Assembly: GCF_020882245.1 (NCBI RefSeq) | Contig: NC_083598.1 | Location: 38,849,858 to 38,913,857, forward strand | Direction: 5' to 3' | Source of the DNA: Rhopalosiphum padi | Taxonomy: Eukaryota; Arthropoda; Insecta; Hemiptera; Aphididae | Length of the DNA stretch: 64,000 nucleotides | In this document: positions 23,429 through 37,535 of the stretch, piece by piece | Layout: every line of letters begins with the position of its first letter | Position numbering within the stretch: position 1 is the first letter of the stretch | The notes under the pieces: generated by a model | The model's input: the letters and a program-made list of their open reading frames with translations, nothing else | Told to the model about the DNA's origin: nothing | The model's database searches: none | Translations under genes and position numbers: made by a program

Positions 23429-26311
23429 GTAAATGGTTTTGCGTATTTCAACTTCTGAGAAAATCAAATACGAATCTGTCCTATATAATATTATAATAAC
23501 GGGTTGAATTTCATCGACGACACAATATAAGTGGGTTCGTCATTGTACATAGATATAAATAATTATGGCCGGGGAATGGGGAGGTTTGCAAGAAAGTTTA
23601 TTATACATCACTGGGTACTTTATCACCAGTTCACCAAGAATTTAGTTCACTATATTATACTTAGGTCTGTTGTCTCAGTCTTACTAACGTATAACATACC
23701 ATAATTTCATTTCAGTAGGAAAGACTTTTATTATTAGAGTGACTTAACTTACTAACAAATTTAAAGTTGAGAATCTAAGGTCACGATTTTATGACGTTCT
23801 TGTAAGGAACGAATCTAACAGTCGAATAAATAAAAATTTTAAATACAATCCTAGACCTTACATCTGTACGTACATACATTTTTTGGCGTAGTTCCTAAGA
23901 TTAGAGTGTGAACAAGGAAATAACAACTATTTGGCAATCAAAGAGTTATCCTTTCATTGATGACAAAAACTATAGACAAATTAATAATACGAATTTAAAA
24001 CAAAAAATTAAGAATAAAATATATAAACAATTTCACAATATATTTAAGGCGAGGACGAGAATATAAAGAAGATCCGAATTACTACATACATATTGAAGAT
24101 CATATAAAGTATTAGAAAAGTCGGAGTAATACCTAATATAAGTAAATTATAAAATATCTTCAGAAATAATAGTCAATTAGTTTGATACTGACATGTACCG
24201 TCTTTGCTCAGAATTATTTCTCGCATGCAATGATTGTATTTAAATTTAACAAATTTACTACAGTGCAGGCCTATTTAATGATTAGGTACACTTGAAACCG
24301 ACTATAAAGTATAGCGATTTTACTGGTTTTTTTAAATTATGTGATTACAAATTTTTTGTTAAGTATAACGTATTATGAAAATAACATTTTGTAAAAAGTT
24401 AAATAAAATAGACAATTAAAACATTACAAGTACAATGCACATAATTATTGAAAATTGAATTATATTTATATATTTTGACGAAGTTTGATTTTAAATAATA
24501 TTAATCAATTTTTCTATCATAACTATTTTATAATGACTTTTAAAATAATTTTAGTTACATAATGATATTTATTAACATTGAATATATATTTAGTATCTAT
24601 TTATACTGAATGGTATTTTTTAACAAATTAAAATTATTTTTTTTTAAGTTCATATCATCTATAGGAGTATACGATATATTATAAATTGATAACAACTAAC
24701 AAGTATAGGTTTCGTAGAATGGTGTGTACTGTGTACCGTGTATAGGTCTGTAGTATAAATATAGCTTAAAATATTAATAAAAATAATTTTTTAAATGTTC
24801 GCGTTTTGGCCTATAACTAGTTTTACATCAATTTTCCAGTTATTTTCGTATTTATTTTATTGTTTTTCCATCGAATATTTTTAAAAGTACGGAAATATTT
24901 TTACTTTTTATAAAGCCCAAACTTAAACTAGTTTGCTACCAGGCATCAGTGCACCACTCTTGAAATTGAAGACTGAAATATTTTCATTACCTATTCAAAA
25001 TATCGACGAAAAACACAAAAATAAAAAACACACCTCATTGAAATACCAATATATATTCATTAATCAGCTGATATGGACCTAAAACAGAAAAAGTAAGAAA
25101 AACATTTAGGAACACACACACACACACATAATATAAACTTATCTAGCAACTCAAAATCTAAAATAAAGTGATATGGATAAAATCATTGTAATATGATTTC
25201 GTTGTTAAGAATTATTGAAAATATAATATTTTCAGTGCTAAAAGTATATTATAATTCGATAAGAACAGATTTACAGTAGTTATCATTATTATGGTGACTT
25301 CTAAATCTAAATGTTGGATAATATTATTATATTCTCCAATCTCAATTGTCAAAGGGAGATACGCTTAAATTGGATACTTATAAAGTTATAAACCTATTAA
25401 CTATTAAGGTGCATAAAGGAGGTATATGATGCATTATTAATGTAACTCAATTACTCAAATAGTCAAATGATACCGTTTCACACGGGAAATATTATAATAA
25501 CAGTTACAAATTAGTTAGTACAATATTTACAATATCAATGTGTAAATGAAAGATGTCATAATATTAGTCATCACAATAGTGACTGATAAAGAAGAAAGAT
25601 GAACTATGATTTATGAGAACTGAATTATGCTACTATGTTACCATACAATAGTATTTAAGTTAGTGAACAATAATAGTTTTGTTTTTAAATAAATATGTGC
25701 TCTTATTTACATTTATTTAATTTACATGTTACTTAATATTTATTATTACATTGAATAGTTTAGTTCTGTACTTATATTATAATACTAATAAAAACTGTCA
25801 ACTAATGTAATCTACTTTTTTTGTTAAACTATATACAGGTATGAATCTCCCTTTTGGCGAAGCTCCATTTTTGAAGTTGAAATATTACATTTTATATTTT
25901 AATAGACAATACAACGTTTATTTTAAATAAAAATCATATTGTATTTTTATTAATTTAGGATTTAAATACATTTATTATTAATAATTTGTCTTGTTTTGGG
26001 CGTATGAAAATATGTATTATAAATTCATAAAGGCATAGCCTTTGATATTATACATTTAATTGCTAAATAAAATTGTCTTAAATAAACATCCAATTATTAA
26101 TTTAACTGAACAAAAACTTCTTATACAAGGAAATTCAACTGTTTATATAAAAAATAGGAAAGGAAGTATAATATAAAAAAAAAGTTTCTCCTTTACTAGA
26201 ACCCCAAGGCTCGCACGCAGTTGTAAATTTTGATTGGTTTTATAACGGTGTTTCAAGCAAAAAATTTGATTTGAACTTCAACAACGATGGTAGTTTTTGG
26301 TAGAAAATATT
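23429..26311. other. AT-rich non-coding DNA
   Basis: No gene is supported. A short (AC)n run lies at 25112-25128. A few more complex segments (23570-24130) contain no frame that can be identified. Confidence 0.55.
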
Positions 26312-26319
26312 ATCTAGAT

Positions 26320-26662
26320 CAGTGGTTTCCAACCTTTTTCATTTTACGCCCTCTTGTAAATTTACTAAAATCTCATTCCCCCCCTCCTTAAATTAGAGTT
26401 CAGGAGAATTTTTTTGTAAGTGGTACAAATAAATCATACAAAATAACTATATATTATACAATATACAACTATTTACTTTTATTATTTTCATTATTTTAAA
26501 AATTTAATATAAATCAACTTACAAAGTAATAATATTAAGTATATAAGAAAAAATTATTGAATATAAAAACATTATAAAATTATATAATTATTTTCGTAAT
26601 TCCATCATCACTATATATTCCCGCGAGCAGACCCTAAATTACCCCCGGTTGGGAACCCGCTG
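26320..26662. mobile_element. Non-autonomous hAT element with perfect 8-bp duplication, 343 bp
   Basis: The left end CAGTGGTTTCCAACC and the right end GGTTGGGAACCCGCTG are imperfect inverted repeats of the CAGTGGTTCCCAACC type known from hAT elements. Exact ATCTAGAT copies flank it at 26312-26319 and 26663-26670. There is no internal ORF, so it is a MITE-like deletion derivative. Divergence between the ends (two or three mismatches) suggests it is not recent, yet the duplication is intact. Confidence 0.88.
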
Positions 26663-26670
26663 ATCTAGAT

Positions 26671-29600
26671 GGTAATTTTGGATCACAAATAAAAAAAGTT
26701 ATTGTCTTGTATTATTGTTCTCCAGTTAAAAAGCTTGAAAATATCATTCATTCCTCATAAGTCGTTGTCACAGTAGTTATAAAATATCGAAAATAAATTG
26801 TCACATTTTTTTTGTTAATCATGCTGTATATATGTGATTTATGATAAACTCCAATCTGCGGCAACCTTACGAATGATGTATTCTGTATTCATTTATAATA
26901 TCTATATTAAGTATACAAAATTTGTCAACGTTCGCAAAAAATTTAAAAAAAACTATTGTCATATACCTCTAAGATGATTGAAAAATATTATGTTGATTCA
27001 AAATTCTCTATTTCATCATACTTCTTTGAGATATCCAAATCATTAATTAGTAATTTTATAATATTCACATTTTAATAGATCCGATTTAATTTATTCGATA
27101 TATTTCCTAGGAAAAAACTCTAAATTTGTTCTACATAAAGTTTTTACAGTTTTCAACTTTAAAGGCCTTCATACAATGTCTATGTATATATAGTATACAT
27201 TACAGGTGGATCGTTATTTACCTCAGATGGATACAGAATTCGTTTTGTAGGCCAAATACAGTATGATAGTTATTTTGTTTTTAAGTGTTTAAAGTTTAAA
27301 TATTGACAAAAATGTAAACTTATCTGTACAATAACAATTTTACCATTTAACGATTTCGTTATTATTTTATTATTCAAAAAATATTATTTTTACAGTCTTG
27401 ATACATTCTGCAATTATGTATAGATATAATAATTTTCTATACTCAAATGAGTACCAATTTTAATACAAAATGAACTATTCTTATTCTTAGTCCTTTTCAA
27501 TGATGCGTTACATTTTTATTTTACTACTATAGGTATACCTATACATACTGCAGAACCAAGTTTCCCAGTTTTTAATATAACTACATAGTATATTGCCTAT
27601 AACATTATAACTTAAACTCTTTAAAAAGTTCCATTAGTTATTAGAATGCAACTCGCAAATAATCGTATTAATACTATTATTATTGTTATCTAGTTGTTTT
27701 TTTCTAGATGTCTTTAGACTACATTTTTTTCGGTCAGTTTAGAGTAGAGTTGTATATGGCTTCTAAATTTAATATAAACATAAGTATAGGACCTACAATT
27801 TTTATTAAATGTACGATAGGTAGATAATATTTAAACCAAAAATTGTGTTGTTAAAAAAAAATTTTAGCTACTGATTTTATTATCCATAATCCATATCGTC
27901 TTATATTACTATTATTGTTCGTTCGTTATCGTTGATAAAAATCATGAATTTTTTGATTAATTAATACCTAATATTATTTTAGAATTACTGTAAAAAGTTT
28001 TGCTTCATCCATACAGTCTATCTTTTTAATATTATACATTATACTACTTTAGTTTTTCCTATACAAACCATCGATTTATTTTCAGCTTTGGCTACTCAAC
28101 GAAGGGAGATGTAATTAATGTAACAGGGTATTCAACCTGTTATTGTATTATTTTTACAGTGACATTCTCCTAATTCCATGTACATAATATTTTATTGTAT
28201 AATCAATATAACTTATAACTATAATAGATAATGTATTTTGTATTTTATTATACATACAATTATGCATGTATATATATTATATATGCATTATTATAAGGCC
28301 ATATTAAAAAATAATGTTTATATAAGATACTAATATTTGTAAATTTATTAATAAATTTGGTATTTAACACTAACTGGTAAATAATAAATATATACAGGGA
28401 ATCGTTCCGATTTCTTTGTAGAATTCAAAACTTTTTAAACAATTTTACTAGGCAGAGTAATATATTAATTTATTCATAAAATAATATGTGTATGCACTAT
28501 GCGTGTTCTTATTATTTCAATAATGATTTTCTGACGTCCAAACAATTTTTTTTTTATCTACACTGTTGGTCAATGATCTCATATGTGCGTGTGCGTGTGC
28601 GATATGATCCCATAAAATGTTGAAGGCCATTTATTGGTGTTCCAGCACTACTAACTTAAAAAAAAAAATTAATTACAATAATTATAAAAAAGCCGATAAA
28701 AAAAACCCCGATAAAATAGAAAAAACCTTATTTGACAATCACTGTACGACGACAACTGAGTATACAACATGGTACTAAGTGTTAAAAATTACGATTGCTT
28801 ATGAGTTTTGAAGAACAATACTGTTATATAGTTTAACATTTGCATAATATACTATATTATATAAATATTAATATAATAATTATATTGCAGCCTTACTCGA
28901 GTCTCGCGTGTATTATATTAGCATATAACCTAAATGTCCTAAATAATATATAACTGGTAACTAAAAAAAAGGAATTTTTATTATACTTTATAATACTGTG
29001 ACAATTAGATACGCGTTTGAATTTTAAAAGATTATAATTTATAATAGAATTATTATACGATTATACGGTGTATTATAATGTCGATGTAGTTCGAGGGACG
29101 AATTCTTGACCTAATCAACGATTTTTCGGCATACGCCTGTATTGCCTGCCGTTTATTTGATTTTTATAGGTACATATTTTTTCTACATAACGACGTGCAG
29201 TGTATTATAATGAATAATGATCAACATTGATCGAATTCACTCGCGCCACATATTATGTAAGGACCTACAACCTACCTATATAATATAGATGATGTTTCTA
29301 GAGGTCGAAATAGTTAGCCGAAACTGGTCTCAAAAACTACGATGATAACATAATATTTATATATACTCGTATATTTATATTTTTATATTATATTTATATA
29401 TATAATATATATATATACTTAATACTTATAGCTAAATAGGGTTTTTTTGAAATATATAAAATAGATTTAAGATATATTTTAAGTATTTAGCAACCAATGA
29501 TTCTTATACGCGACTGACGGGATGCGATTGGAAAATGCGATATAATAATATTATGCCGATAGTTGTTTATTTTTTATGCATTTAAATTATAATACGATAG

Positions 29601-29952
29601 TGTACAAACATACATTTAAATTTTATTAATATTCGTTCTACTTATTTAAAAAAAATATATTTTAGTTCAAGGTCTACATGAATTATGGTATTTTTATTTT
29701 TACTGCTATTTCATTTATTTTGAAAGATAATGGGCATACGTTATATTATGTACTCAATGAAAAAATGCATCAACCTACAAATAATACTAATTATACAAAT
29801 AATTCAAAGACAATTAATCTATTTCGATAAATTACTGTGAAAAATAATTAATGATTAATGCATCGATGTCCAATATATTATATGCATATCATAGAATACT
29901 TTTGTATTATATTATTATTTTTCTGTTTTATTTATTTTATTATAATATTAAA
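26671..29952. other. AT-rich non-coding DNA
   Basis: No gene or element boundary is visible. Two AT-rich imperfect palindromes occur near 28262-28292 and 29390-29415. A GTGCGTGTGCGTGTGCG core flanked by TCATAT and ATATGA lies near 28575-28605 and could fold back. Confidence 0.55.
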
Positions 29953-32760
29953 TTATTGTTGGTGGGAAAATAAAATTGGTTTTTTAGTTCTATATAAAAT
30001 TGTGATATTTTGAATAAGTATACTAATATATAAATAAATAATAATTAATAAATTAATTAATGTAGCCTTCAAATGAATTATTGTAATTTTTAAAATACCA
30101 TTAGGAAAAAAAATCAAAATAGTGAGGCACAAATGCGAATAAACGATACTATTAGAATACAAAAACGTATGTGTAGACAAGTATTTAAAAATACAGTTTA
30201 ACAATAAAAAACATTTAAGTCGTAAAAAAATTAAATTTTAATTTAAAAATGATTTTTGTCTCAGAAAACCTTTAGTAAGATTTAGTGGATTGTGTCTAAA
30301 CCTTTTGCACTAACTCAAACTAGGTCATTCCAACATGTACGCCTCGCGTTTAAAAAAATACAACTTGTTGCTGTTCTATATAATAACGACCTTCTTTTAA
30401 CAATTTTTCCTCTTCAATAATTATGTCAAAAGTAAAAAAAATACATAAAAATATCATGAAAAAATATATTAAAAGTATAATTTTAATCAAGGTGAATGGT
30501 GATAGGTACATCCTGATAAAATAATAACATTAAAATATTTAAAGCAAATAATCATATAAAAAAAAACCGAATAAAAATGAGTTTAAGTATATTTTTAATC
30601 GTAAATAATTTTTTTTTTTACGATTCTCAGGCTTTAATTTGACGTGGTTAATAATTATAAATATATATATATATATTAATCAATTATACATTATACGTAT
30701 TATATAGGTATGGGTGGGGATAGAAATCGTCTACGAATGAGACGATGCTTACGCAGAAATGTTCATTACGAATAATAAACAATATTATAATACAGTGATT
30801 TGACAATGATTAATTTATTACGCATTTCGTAGATTTAATAATATTATCTTGTGTGGTTTGACTATAGGTTATTTTCACTTGCATTTACTGGCGAAACGAT
30901 TATAACTGAATACCTATATAACGGCTATAACACACAATTAGTTAAATATTATGGCCTTCAAAAATAAAAAAATAAACATCTCTAAAACTACTAGTAAACA
31001 ATTTAATTCATATTATAATATATAGAATAAAAGTTACTTAGTTGCATTGTATTGTTTATAGATACATTATGTTTTTCAATCGCAGGACGCGTAAATATGT
31101 GAATTGCGAAATACATACAATTAAGTTACAAATTTAGTTTACCATTACAAGTTTTTTTACTATCTATTTTATTATTTATTATCATTATTATATTTATTTG
31201 ATATTGTAACTTATAAGTATTCTTATCTATTAGTAAATACAGAGTGATTCATTAAGTACGCACACTTATCCTCTCTCCTCTCCAAACAACAACTTCATAA
31301 TTCAATGGATTTATTCAAATTCTAATGTTAGACAAAATAATCAATATATTTTATACTTTATAGTTTATGTAAGATCATTTAAACGATTCAAGGGCTATAA
31401 TTATTGTTAATCATACATTTTAATAACTTGAAAACTAATATAATTATATTTAGATACCAACCTTAACATTTTCATCTTATTAACAAATTTATGTAAAAAA
31501 TTGTATTTTTATTTGAAAATAGTAAGAAAATTTCTACTGTATAGTAGTCGTCGATTGTATCTCTTTACTGAGTAGATAAATATAATGTATATATTAAATT
31601 TGAATTCAATGATACATCATTCTCTGTAGTGACGATCTGTACGTCTATATTTAAAATTATATTTTATTATATAGTTTATAGTATAATTAATAGGCAATAG
31701 CTTAAAATTTATTCAAAATTTTAATAATTCAGAAACTTCAATGAGTATAAAGAACGATAATTTAAGTAACAGTAGAATTCTTTACTTTTGATACTTCCCC
31801 TCCTGCAGGCACTAACTAAATTATTAGTATATTATGCATTTTTATTATTCCTACACTGGATGATTATTTGATCTAATAATACTCATTAATAGGTCATTAT
31901 TTAATCAGTTTTAAAATCTATTAATGTTTTTAAAAATATTGTTTTTGCATAATTTCTAGTCGAAATAAAAAAAGATTTTTTTAAATTTCATATTCTAATA
32001 TATTCTGAAGTAGAATATTTTTCAAGGTATTTCGGTTAACAAATTCGACTTATAAGAATTTAAATCTAAGTTGATCGGAATAGTAGCCCAATATTACTAC
32101 TCCACTTCGTTCACATAAACTTTAAATGACTCATCATGAACTACTCATCGAATTTCAATTATAATATATCTAAATACAGCCGGTCCACCATCTATTACAC
32201 TACGCACGAAATAAAACTAGCATCTAGGGCTCTAGGTACTGACGTCTAGCAATACGATTTTAAGTTAATAATTCCTTGTATTATATCAACAAATATTTCA
32301 TAATGTTGAACTTTTCATAAAAATATCGCTCCTATTGGATTTTCAAAAAACGTTCTTTAAGGACATCATATAATAGACCGTACTTAATATAAATAGACGT
32401 CACCGCAGCTATTTATTGTATATATACCACGTGGCAATTTGACAAAATTTAAATAGACCTCCTCCACCCCTTCACATATATATCTCAACAGTGCTAATGA
32501 ACTCTTATTTTTTTCTAATTCACTTTCCACTATTTTTTTATCCTTCTGTTTCTTTTTATCTATGTATCTAATGCTTGTTTGATATTTTGATTTCTCTGTT
32601 CGATATTAAAAAAAAAAAAATCAATTTTGCTGACTATAGTGTCTCTGAATTTATTTTTTACAACAATATAATAATATAGTACACACATTATTGTATACTA
32701 TTCCGTACCATTATTGTGTCCGGATAGGGTTAGAAAATACACACGTCATAATATCAGTGT
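29953..32760. other. AT-rich non-coding DNA with one repeat trace
   Basis: An 83-codon minus-strand ORF (29953-30204) is Ile/Leu/Tyr/Asn-rich and lies in low-complexity sequence, so it is not called. A segment at 31590-31660 shares TTTGAATTCAATGATACATCA with 22556-22576 and is probably another dispersed repeat remnant. ACAGAGTGATTCATTAAG at 31240-31257 resembles an element terminus but has no partner. Confidence 0.5.
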
Positions 32761-32804
32761 CTGAATTAAGTATAATTGCAAGAGACGCACTTCTGACGGC
32801 ATCA

Positions 32805-32856
32805 AATATTTTCAAGGTGTTGCAAAACGATACTTCTGCAACACCTTGAAAATATT
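32805..32856. repeat. Perfect 20-bp inverted repeat with 12-nt loop
   Basis: Arms 32805-32824 and 32837-32856 are exact reverse complements over 20 bp. The loop is AAACGATACTTC. Outside the arms pairing stops. Transcribed from either strand it would form a short, perfect hairpin. The 65-codon minus-strand ORF that crosses it (32711-32908) encodes the palindrome and is not supported as a gene. Confidence 0.9.
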
Positions 32857-32908
32857 CAAATAAGTATTGTTCATGTTTAAAGTTTAAATATTTTATCAAA
32901 TCAGTCAT

Positions 32909-34331
32909 TTGTTATCGAGTTCATTTTTATAAACGATAGCGCACGTGTACCAAACCATTGATTATAATTTATAAAATATAGCAATAAAAAATTTAAAATA
33001 GGGGTCAGGTTAAATCATTGTCATTTGGGTGTTTCGAAATCATTTTGATTTGATTCATACGTTTTTGTAATACGTTTTTTTGTGATCATACGTATCCAAT
33101 ACTTTTATTTTTTTTTTTTTGAAGAGTAAACTTTGTTACATAAAAAAATCTAAATAAAATTACAACACTATTTCATAATATTTTGTAAGTAAACCTACGT
33201 CTTAAATGGCGTTATTCATTGTATCGTTTTCGTTATTATAAATTACTATTTCTGTACAATATAAAAATTTGATGTCTTATATAAATGGTTATAAGTAGGC
33301 ATTTATTTATATTTTAATATATTAATTAGATATTACATTTTTTTTCCATATACACGTGTTAGACGCTGTGTGACACGGATTACATAATGAAAATAATAGT
33401 AATAAATCATATTTCGTAAAATTAATGCATTATGGGTTAAAACATTATAATCAAGTACTAATATAATAATATATTCTTATAATCATAATGACATTAATAA
33501 AAAACAGTGTTCCAAGTATTGAGCATGGAGCGATATTTAGGAATTGCAAAGAATCGATAATTTAATTTTACTTGGTAGGTACTTTTTAGTTTTAGAGCAG
33601 AAGCTATACAAACGAATTTGAGAAGAGATTTATTCGTAGAAAAATAGACCATTCCTCACATTAACTATTCGGTATCGATCAAAACAGAAGCGAATAAACA
33701 ATGTCATGTTAACAATATTAACAATAGCTGGTATATCAACTCCTATATTGTTTTGAAAAACACAAACGATTCTATGAGTTTTCCATTGAAACTTCTTCAG
33801 GCGCATCACTGCCGAAAATCGAAAATTAACCTTGAAAATGTTGTGAGCGTATCATTAATATTACAATAAATCTATTACATATTTATATAGTAATATTGTA
33901 AATCGTAACATTATTGTTATATGTTTTAATTTTTGAACGCACAGTTATCGTGTAACTTAACCTAACCTAACTTTATATAAATTAACACAGAATAGGCACC
34001 TATATGAAATGATAATAACATTGATCGTCTCTACGCAAAAAAAAAATAAATAAATTAAATCAAGTAAAATATTGTATCAATACTGCATAATATTGAACAG
34101 GAAAATATTAGTAAGCCGTAAGAAATTAAATAATGTATTTCTATACACACACATTATTATTATACACATTAAACATTGCACATTAGCACATTATTATAAT
34201 AATTTATAAATTATTACCATTATCAACTTTTAATACTTTACGATGAAGCATTGTGTGGCGTACGGTAGCAGTGGCGCGCGCGGTCGTGTCAATGACTCGT
34301 GTAAGGTTTTTCTAGTCGCACGTTGATAAGG
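32909..34331. other. AT-rich non-coding DNA with one unrecognised short ORF
   Basis: The only item of note is a 58-codon ATG-initiated minus-strand ORF (33630-33806) containing MRLKKFQWKTHRIVCVFQNN, which stays open further upstream. It has no recognised domain. TTAACCTAACCTAAC near 33959 contains two copies of the insect telomeric pentamer but is too short to call interstitial telomere DNA. Confidence 0.45.
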
Positions 34332-34340
34332 TGACCTTGG
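34332..34340 (-). promoter_or_regulatory. Extended nuclear-receptor half-site CCAAGGTCA
   Basis: Exact YCAAGGTCA match on the minus strand, inside a locally GC-richer patch (34240-34360). Occupancy is unknown. Confidence 0.35.
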
Positions 34341-37272
34341 CTCGAGTGCAGCGGTTGACGCGTTATCATATAATAGTATATAATACGTTTTATGTGTATA
34401 TAATAACAGCCATATACAGACACACACACACAAACACATATTAATAAATATAGCTATAGCTGTATCATAGGAATAGGAGGTACATAATACGTATTACGAT
34501 ATACCGACACCGACACGCACACACTCACACACACACACACACACACACATGCATACACACAGGAAGTGCTCGTGAAAAACAACTTGTAATATTTTATATT
34601 TATAATTTATGCACGCATATTTGACTAAATCTGTTTTTGTGAGTTTTTTTTTCAAAAAAATTTAATCGATAGGTATAGGCACGCCATTCGTTTCGAATGT
34701 GCACGTTTTAATCGTTGCCCGCGATGACGACTATATTTTATAATTTATTAATTATATGTAACATATATAATATCATACGCTTCAAGCGAATTATTGTACA
34801 AAAATTTGATTTTGTTTTAAATTTTCTCTGAACGAATATTCAGTGTTCAATTCGTGCGAATTTTTGATCAATATTCACAAAAAAAAAGTTGTAAAATGAC
34901 GATTTCCGGCGAAGGGGATGACTGGAGTAACATACGTGATCGATATTTCGTAAAGTTTTGTCATAACAATTTACTTGATGGATGATAGTATGGGTATGCA
35001 TATTATTATAAATTAACATACATTGTCGTCATCACTGGGGACAATTGAATTGCGCATAATATTCCATAATATATGTATTGCCTGTATAGGTGTATAGATA
35101 GGAAATGCATTGAAAAAGCTTAATAAAACAAATTTAGACATAGTAATATAGTATGATGGTATTTTTCACGGAGTAATGCACGACGCACGTGTATACCAAC
35201 CAACGACGAGGATTTCGAGCATCTAGAAAGGCGTGTGATGATAACTATGATATGGTGTTTAGGACATAGGTTTTATATGTGTTTATTTTGATATTTTCTG
35301 TATCGGGTGGCTGATATTCTGATATTATATACCTACGTAATACCTAATGAGTAATGACATACCCGCAACAAAAATAATAATGTCGTAAATCTCGCTTGTA
35401 ATATTATCCGCGCCAACATTGCAATTAATCTATTTGCGTATATTAAAAGTCATCGACTCACGGAAAACTATTTTCAAAATTTTACGAGATAGCAAAAACG
35501 AAGGGTTTAATTGTATTTGTATGCGCTTTCTTATATGCAGATTATAAATGAGTATATTATATTATATTTGGTTTTTTTCAAGTAGGTACACGACTTTCTA
35601 TTAATTGGTGTAAAGTTAAAAAAGAAAATTCGTTGTTTATCTGAAAATACGTTAATAAGTCAAACTTTTTAAAATTTTTTTTTACAATATAAGATAAGTA
35701 CAATTTGTGTATTATTCATAAAATCATAAAATCATAAATGTTAAATATGTATATGTAATATTATAATATAACAATAAGATAAAATATTGGTTTATTTGTT
35801 TAGAAAGGACGAGTTTGTTTATTATAAATATGTCAATCTACTTATAATTATATAAAACACAGTCGCGTGATATTGATTGTGTCAGCGAATAAAAATAATA
35901 ATTGTATTTTATAGCGTCGTACTATATTGCATAATAAAATCCAAATTATTCGGACTTGTGTCAATACTCGATAACCACATTGAACTTTGCTTTTTGACGA
36001 GGGTGCTGCCGTGAAAACCGGAGTATAGTAATTAATAATTATATTATATTATATTGGAAATATATTCATCTAACATCATAATAAAATATACAATACACGG
36101 TTCATACTGTACCTATTTATGTCATATGACAAGTATGAGCAATCATTATGATAATTTGATAACTAAATAATTATTAATTTATTAGATAGGTACATTTAAC
36201 TGAAAGTTCCATATTGATATTATTTATATGTATAATTATGTTCGTCAATAATTAAAAAAAAAATTGGAATCGTCATTTGTTGTCATATTGCATTTAAATA
36301 AAGATTTTATAAAAACCCAACTTACACTAATTATTATTTATTTTTGTTTTTTGTATATATTATACACGAAATTTAATTTAAATCAATGGATATTTTACTA
36401 GATATTTTAATGATTTTCGTCCATTATAAATTAAATCTAAATAATAATATAATATTACTATAATTATTAATTAATATTAGTTCTGATAGGTACTAAACAG
36501 TTTTTGCCAGGACTTCGCGTTAGCAGTTAAGTATTACTAATGACATGATGACTTATTAAACGTTTATTATTATTGATGTAATGATGTATATTATAGTGTA
36601 TTGATCTATATTATATAGATATATTAGCTTCCTTCTAGAAAAGGTTGGACTATACTAATTTCAAGCTATTTTTTTTAATTTCATTGATTCGGCTAAATTT
36701 GAAAATAAAACCAAAAGGGATGATTTAAGAATCACCTTTGTTGTTTAAATACCAAACCAACCTTACTAGGAATCTAACGAAAAAAATGTAAATGTATAAT
36801 ATGTGATTTACTCCAGTAAATTGGAGTTAAATTTATAACAGTGATGGAAAACATAATGTATTTTACCATATTTTGTATATTATACATTTTACGCAGCGAA
36901 AAATACAGTGTAACTACCTGTTATAGTTACGCCGTAGCCCAATGATTATACAATACAACTCTAAGTAAATATAAATAATTAAAAATAATTAAATTTCTAT
37001 ATTTTATAGTTTATAATATATATTATTTAAATTTATATTTGTTTCAATTGCATAGTGATTTACTGATATATTATATGCAGACATGAGTATATTACCACAC
37101 CACACCATATAGAAAGAATAGATTCAATATAATTTGGATATTTTTTATGTACAGGCAGGTAAACATCAAATATAAAATAAATTAAAGTTCAAAATCATTA
37201 TGATAAAATATATCGTAAAATATTAATTTTCATTATGATTTAAAATTATAATACATAGGAAAGTAACTCAAG
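34341..37272. other. AT-rich non-coding DNA
   Basis: A (CA)n tract occupies 34526-34549. No gene, element or conserved motif cluster is supported elsewhere. TCTATA-T-TATAGA near 36607 is a small palindrome. Confidence 0.55.
34526..34549. repeat. Microsatellite (CA)n
   Basis: Twelve uninterrupted CA units, preceded by interrupted CA/CG dinucleotides. Confidence 0.9.
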
Positions 37273-37535
37273 TTGAAATTATTGGAATGAGCTGGTCGTG
37301 TTTGAAAAGACAATATAGCCATATTTTAAATTCACTGGTTAAAAACTCATCGAAAAAATAACTAAGAGGAAGACCACGTCAATGACGATTGTATAGAATA
37401 GTTAATCACCCAAAATAAGTAGACGATTTTGGTCGATGAGATGACGGTAAAATTGACAAGGAATCATGAATTCGAGACAGATGATGGAGAGCCTGGTAGA
37501 AAGGCACGGCTTAAGGCTTGTTAAGCACAAGATAA
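37273..37535 (+). pseudogene. Decayed 3' tail of a non-LTR retrotransposon ORF2
   Basis: On the plus strand one frame reads LLE-stop-AGRV-stop-KD and, after a frameshift, another frame from 37365 reads RGRPRQ-stop-RLYRIVN, FGR-stop-DDGKIDKES-stop-IRDR-stop-WRAW and finally GLLSTR with a terminal TAA. This is the order of the carboxy-terminal tail of many insect non-LTR reverse transcriptase ORFs: W-x-GHVWR, then RGRPR-RW, then an acidic region, then DR--WR--V. Several stops are TGA where the family has Trp. No upstream polymerase domain (YADD) is seen, so this is a 5'-truncated or eroded copy. Confidence 0.6.

Noticed and set aside
31240..31260. ACAGAGTGATTCATTAAG, resembling a transposon terminus
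   Set aside because: No inverted partner or target-site duplication was found.
32711..32908. 65-codon minus-strand ORF
   Set aside because: It is built around the inverted repeat at 32805-32856; the palindrome explains the sequence better than coding does.
33952..33975. CCTAACCTAAC, possible interstitial telomere repeat
   Set aside because: Only about two units of the insect TTAGG repeat; similar short strings at 23093 and 38908 show it is background.
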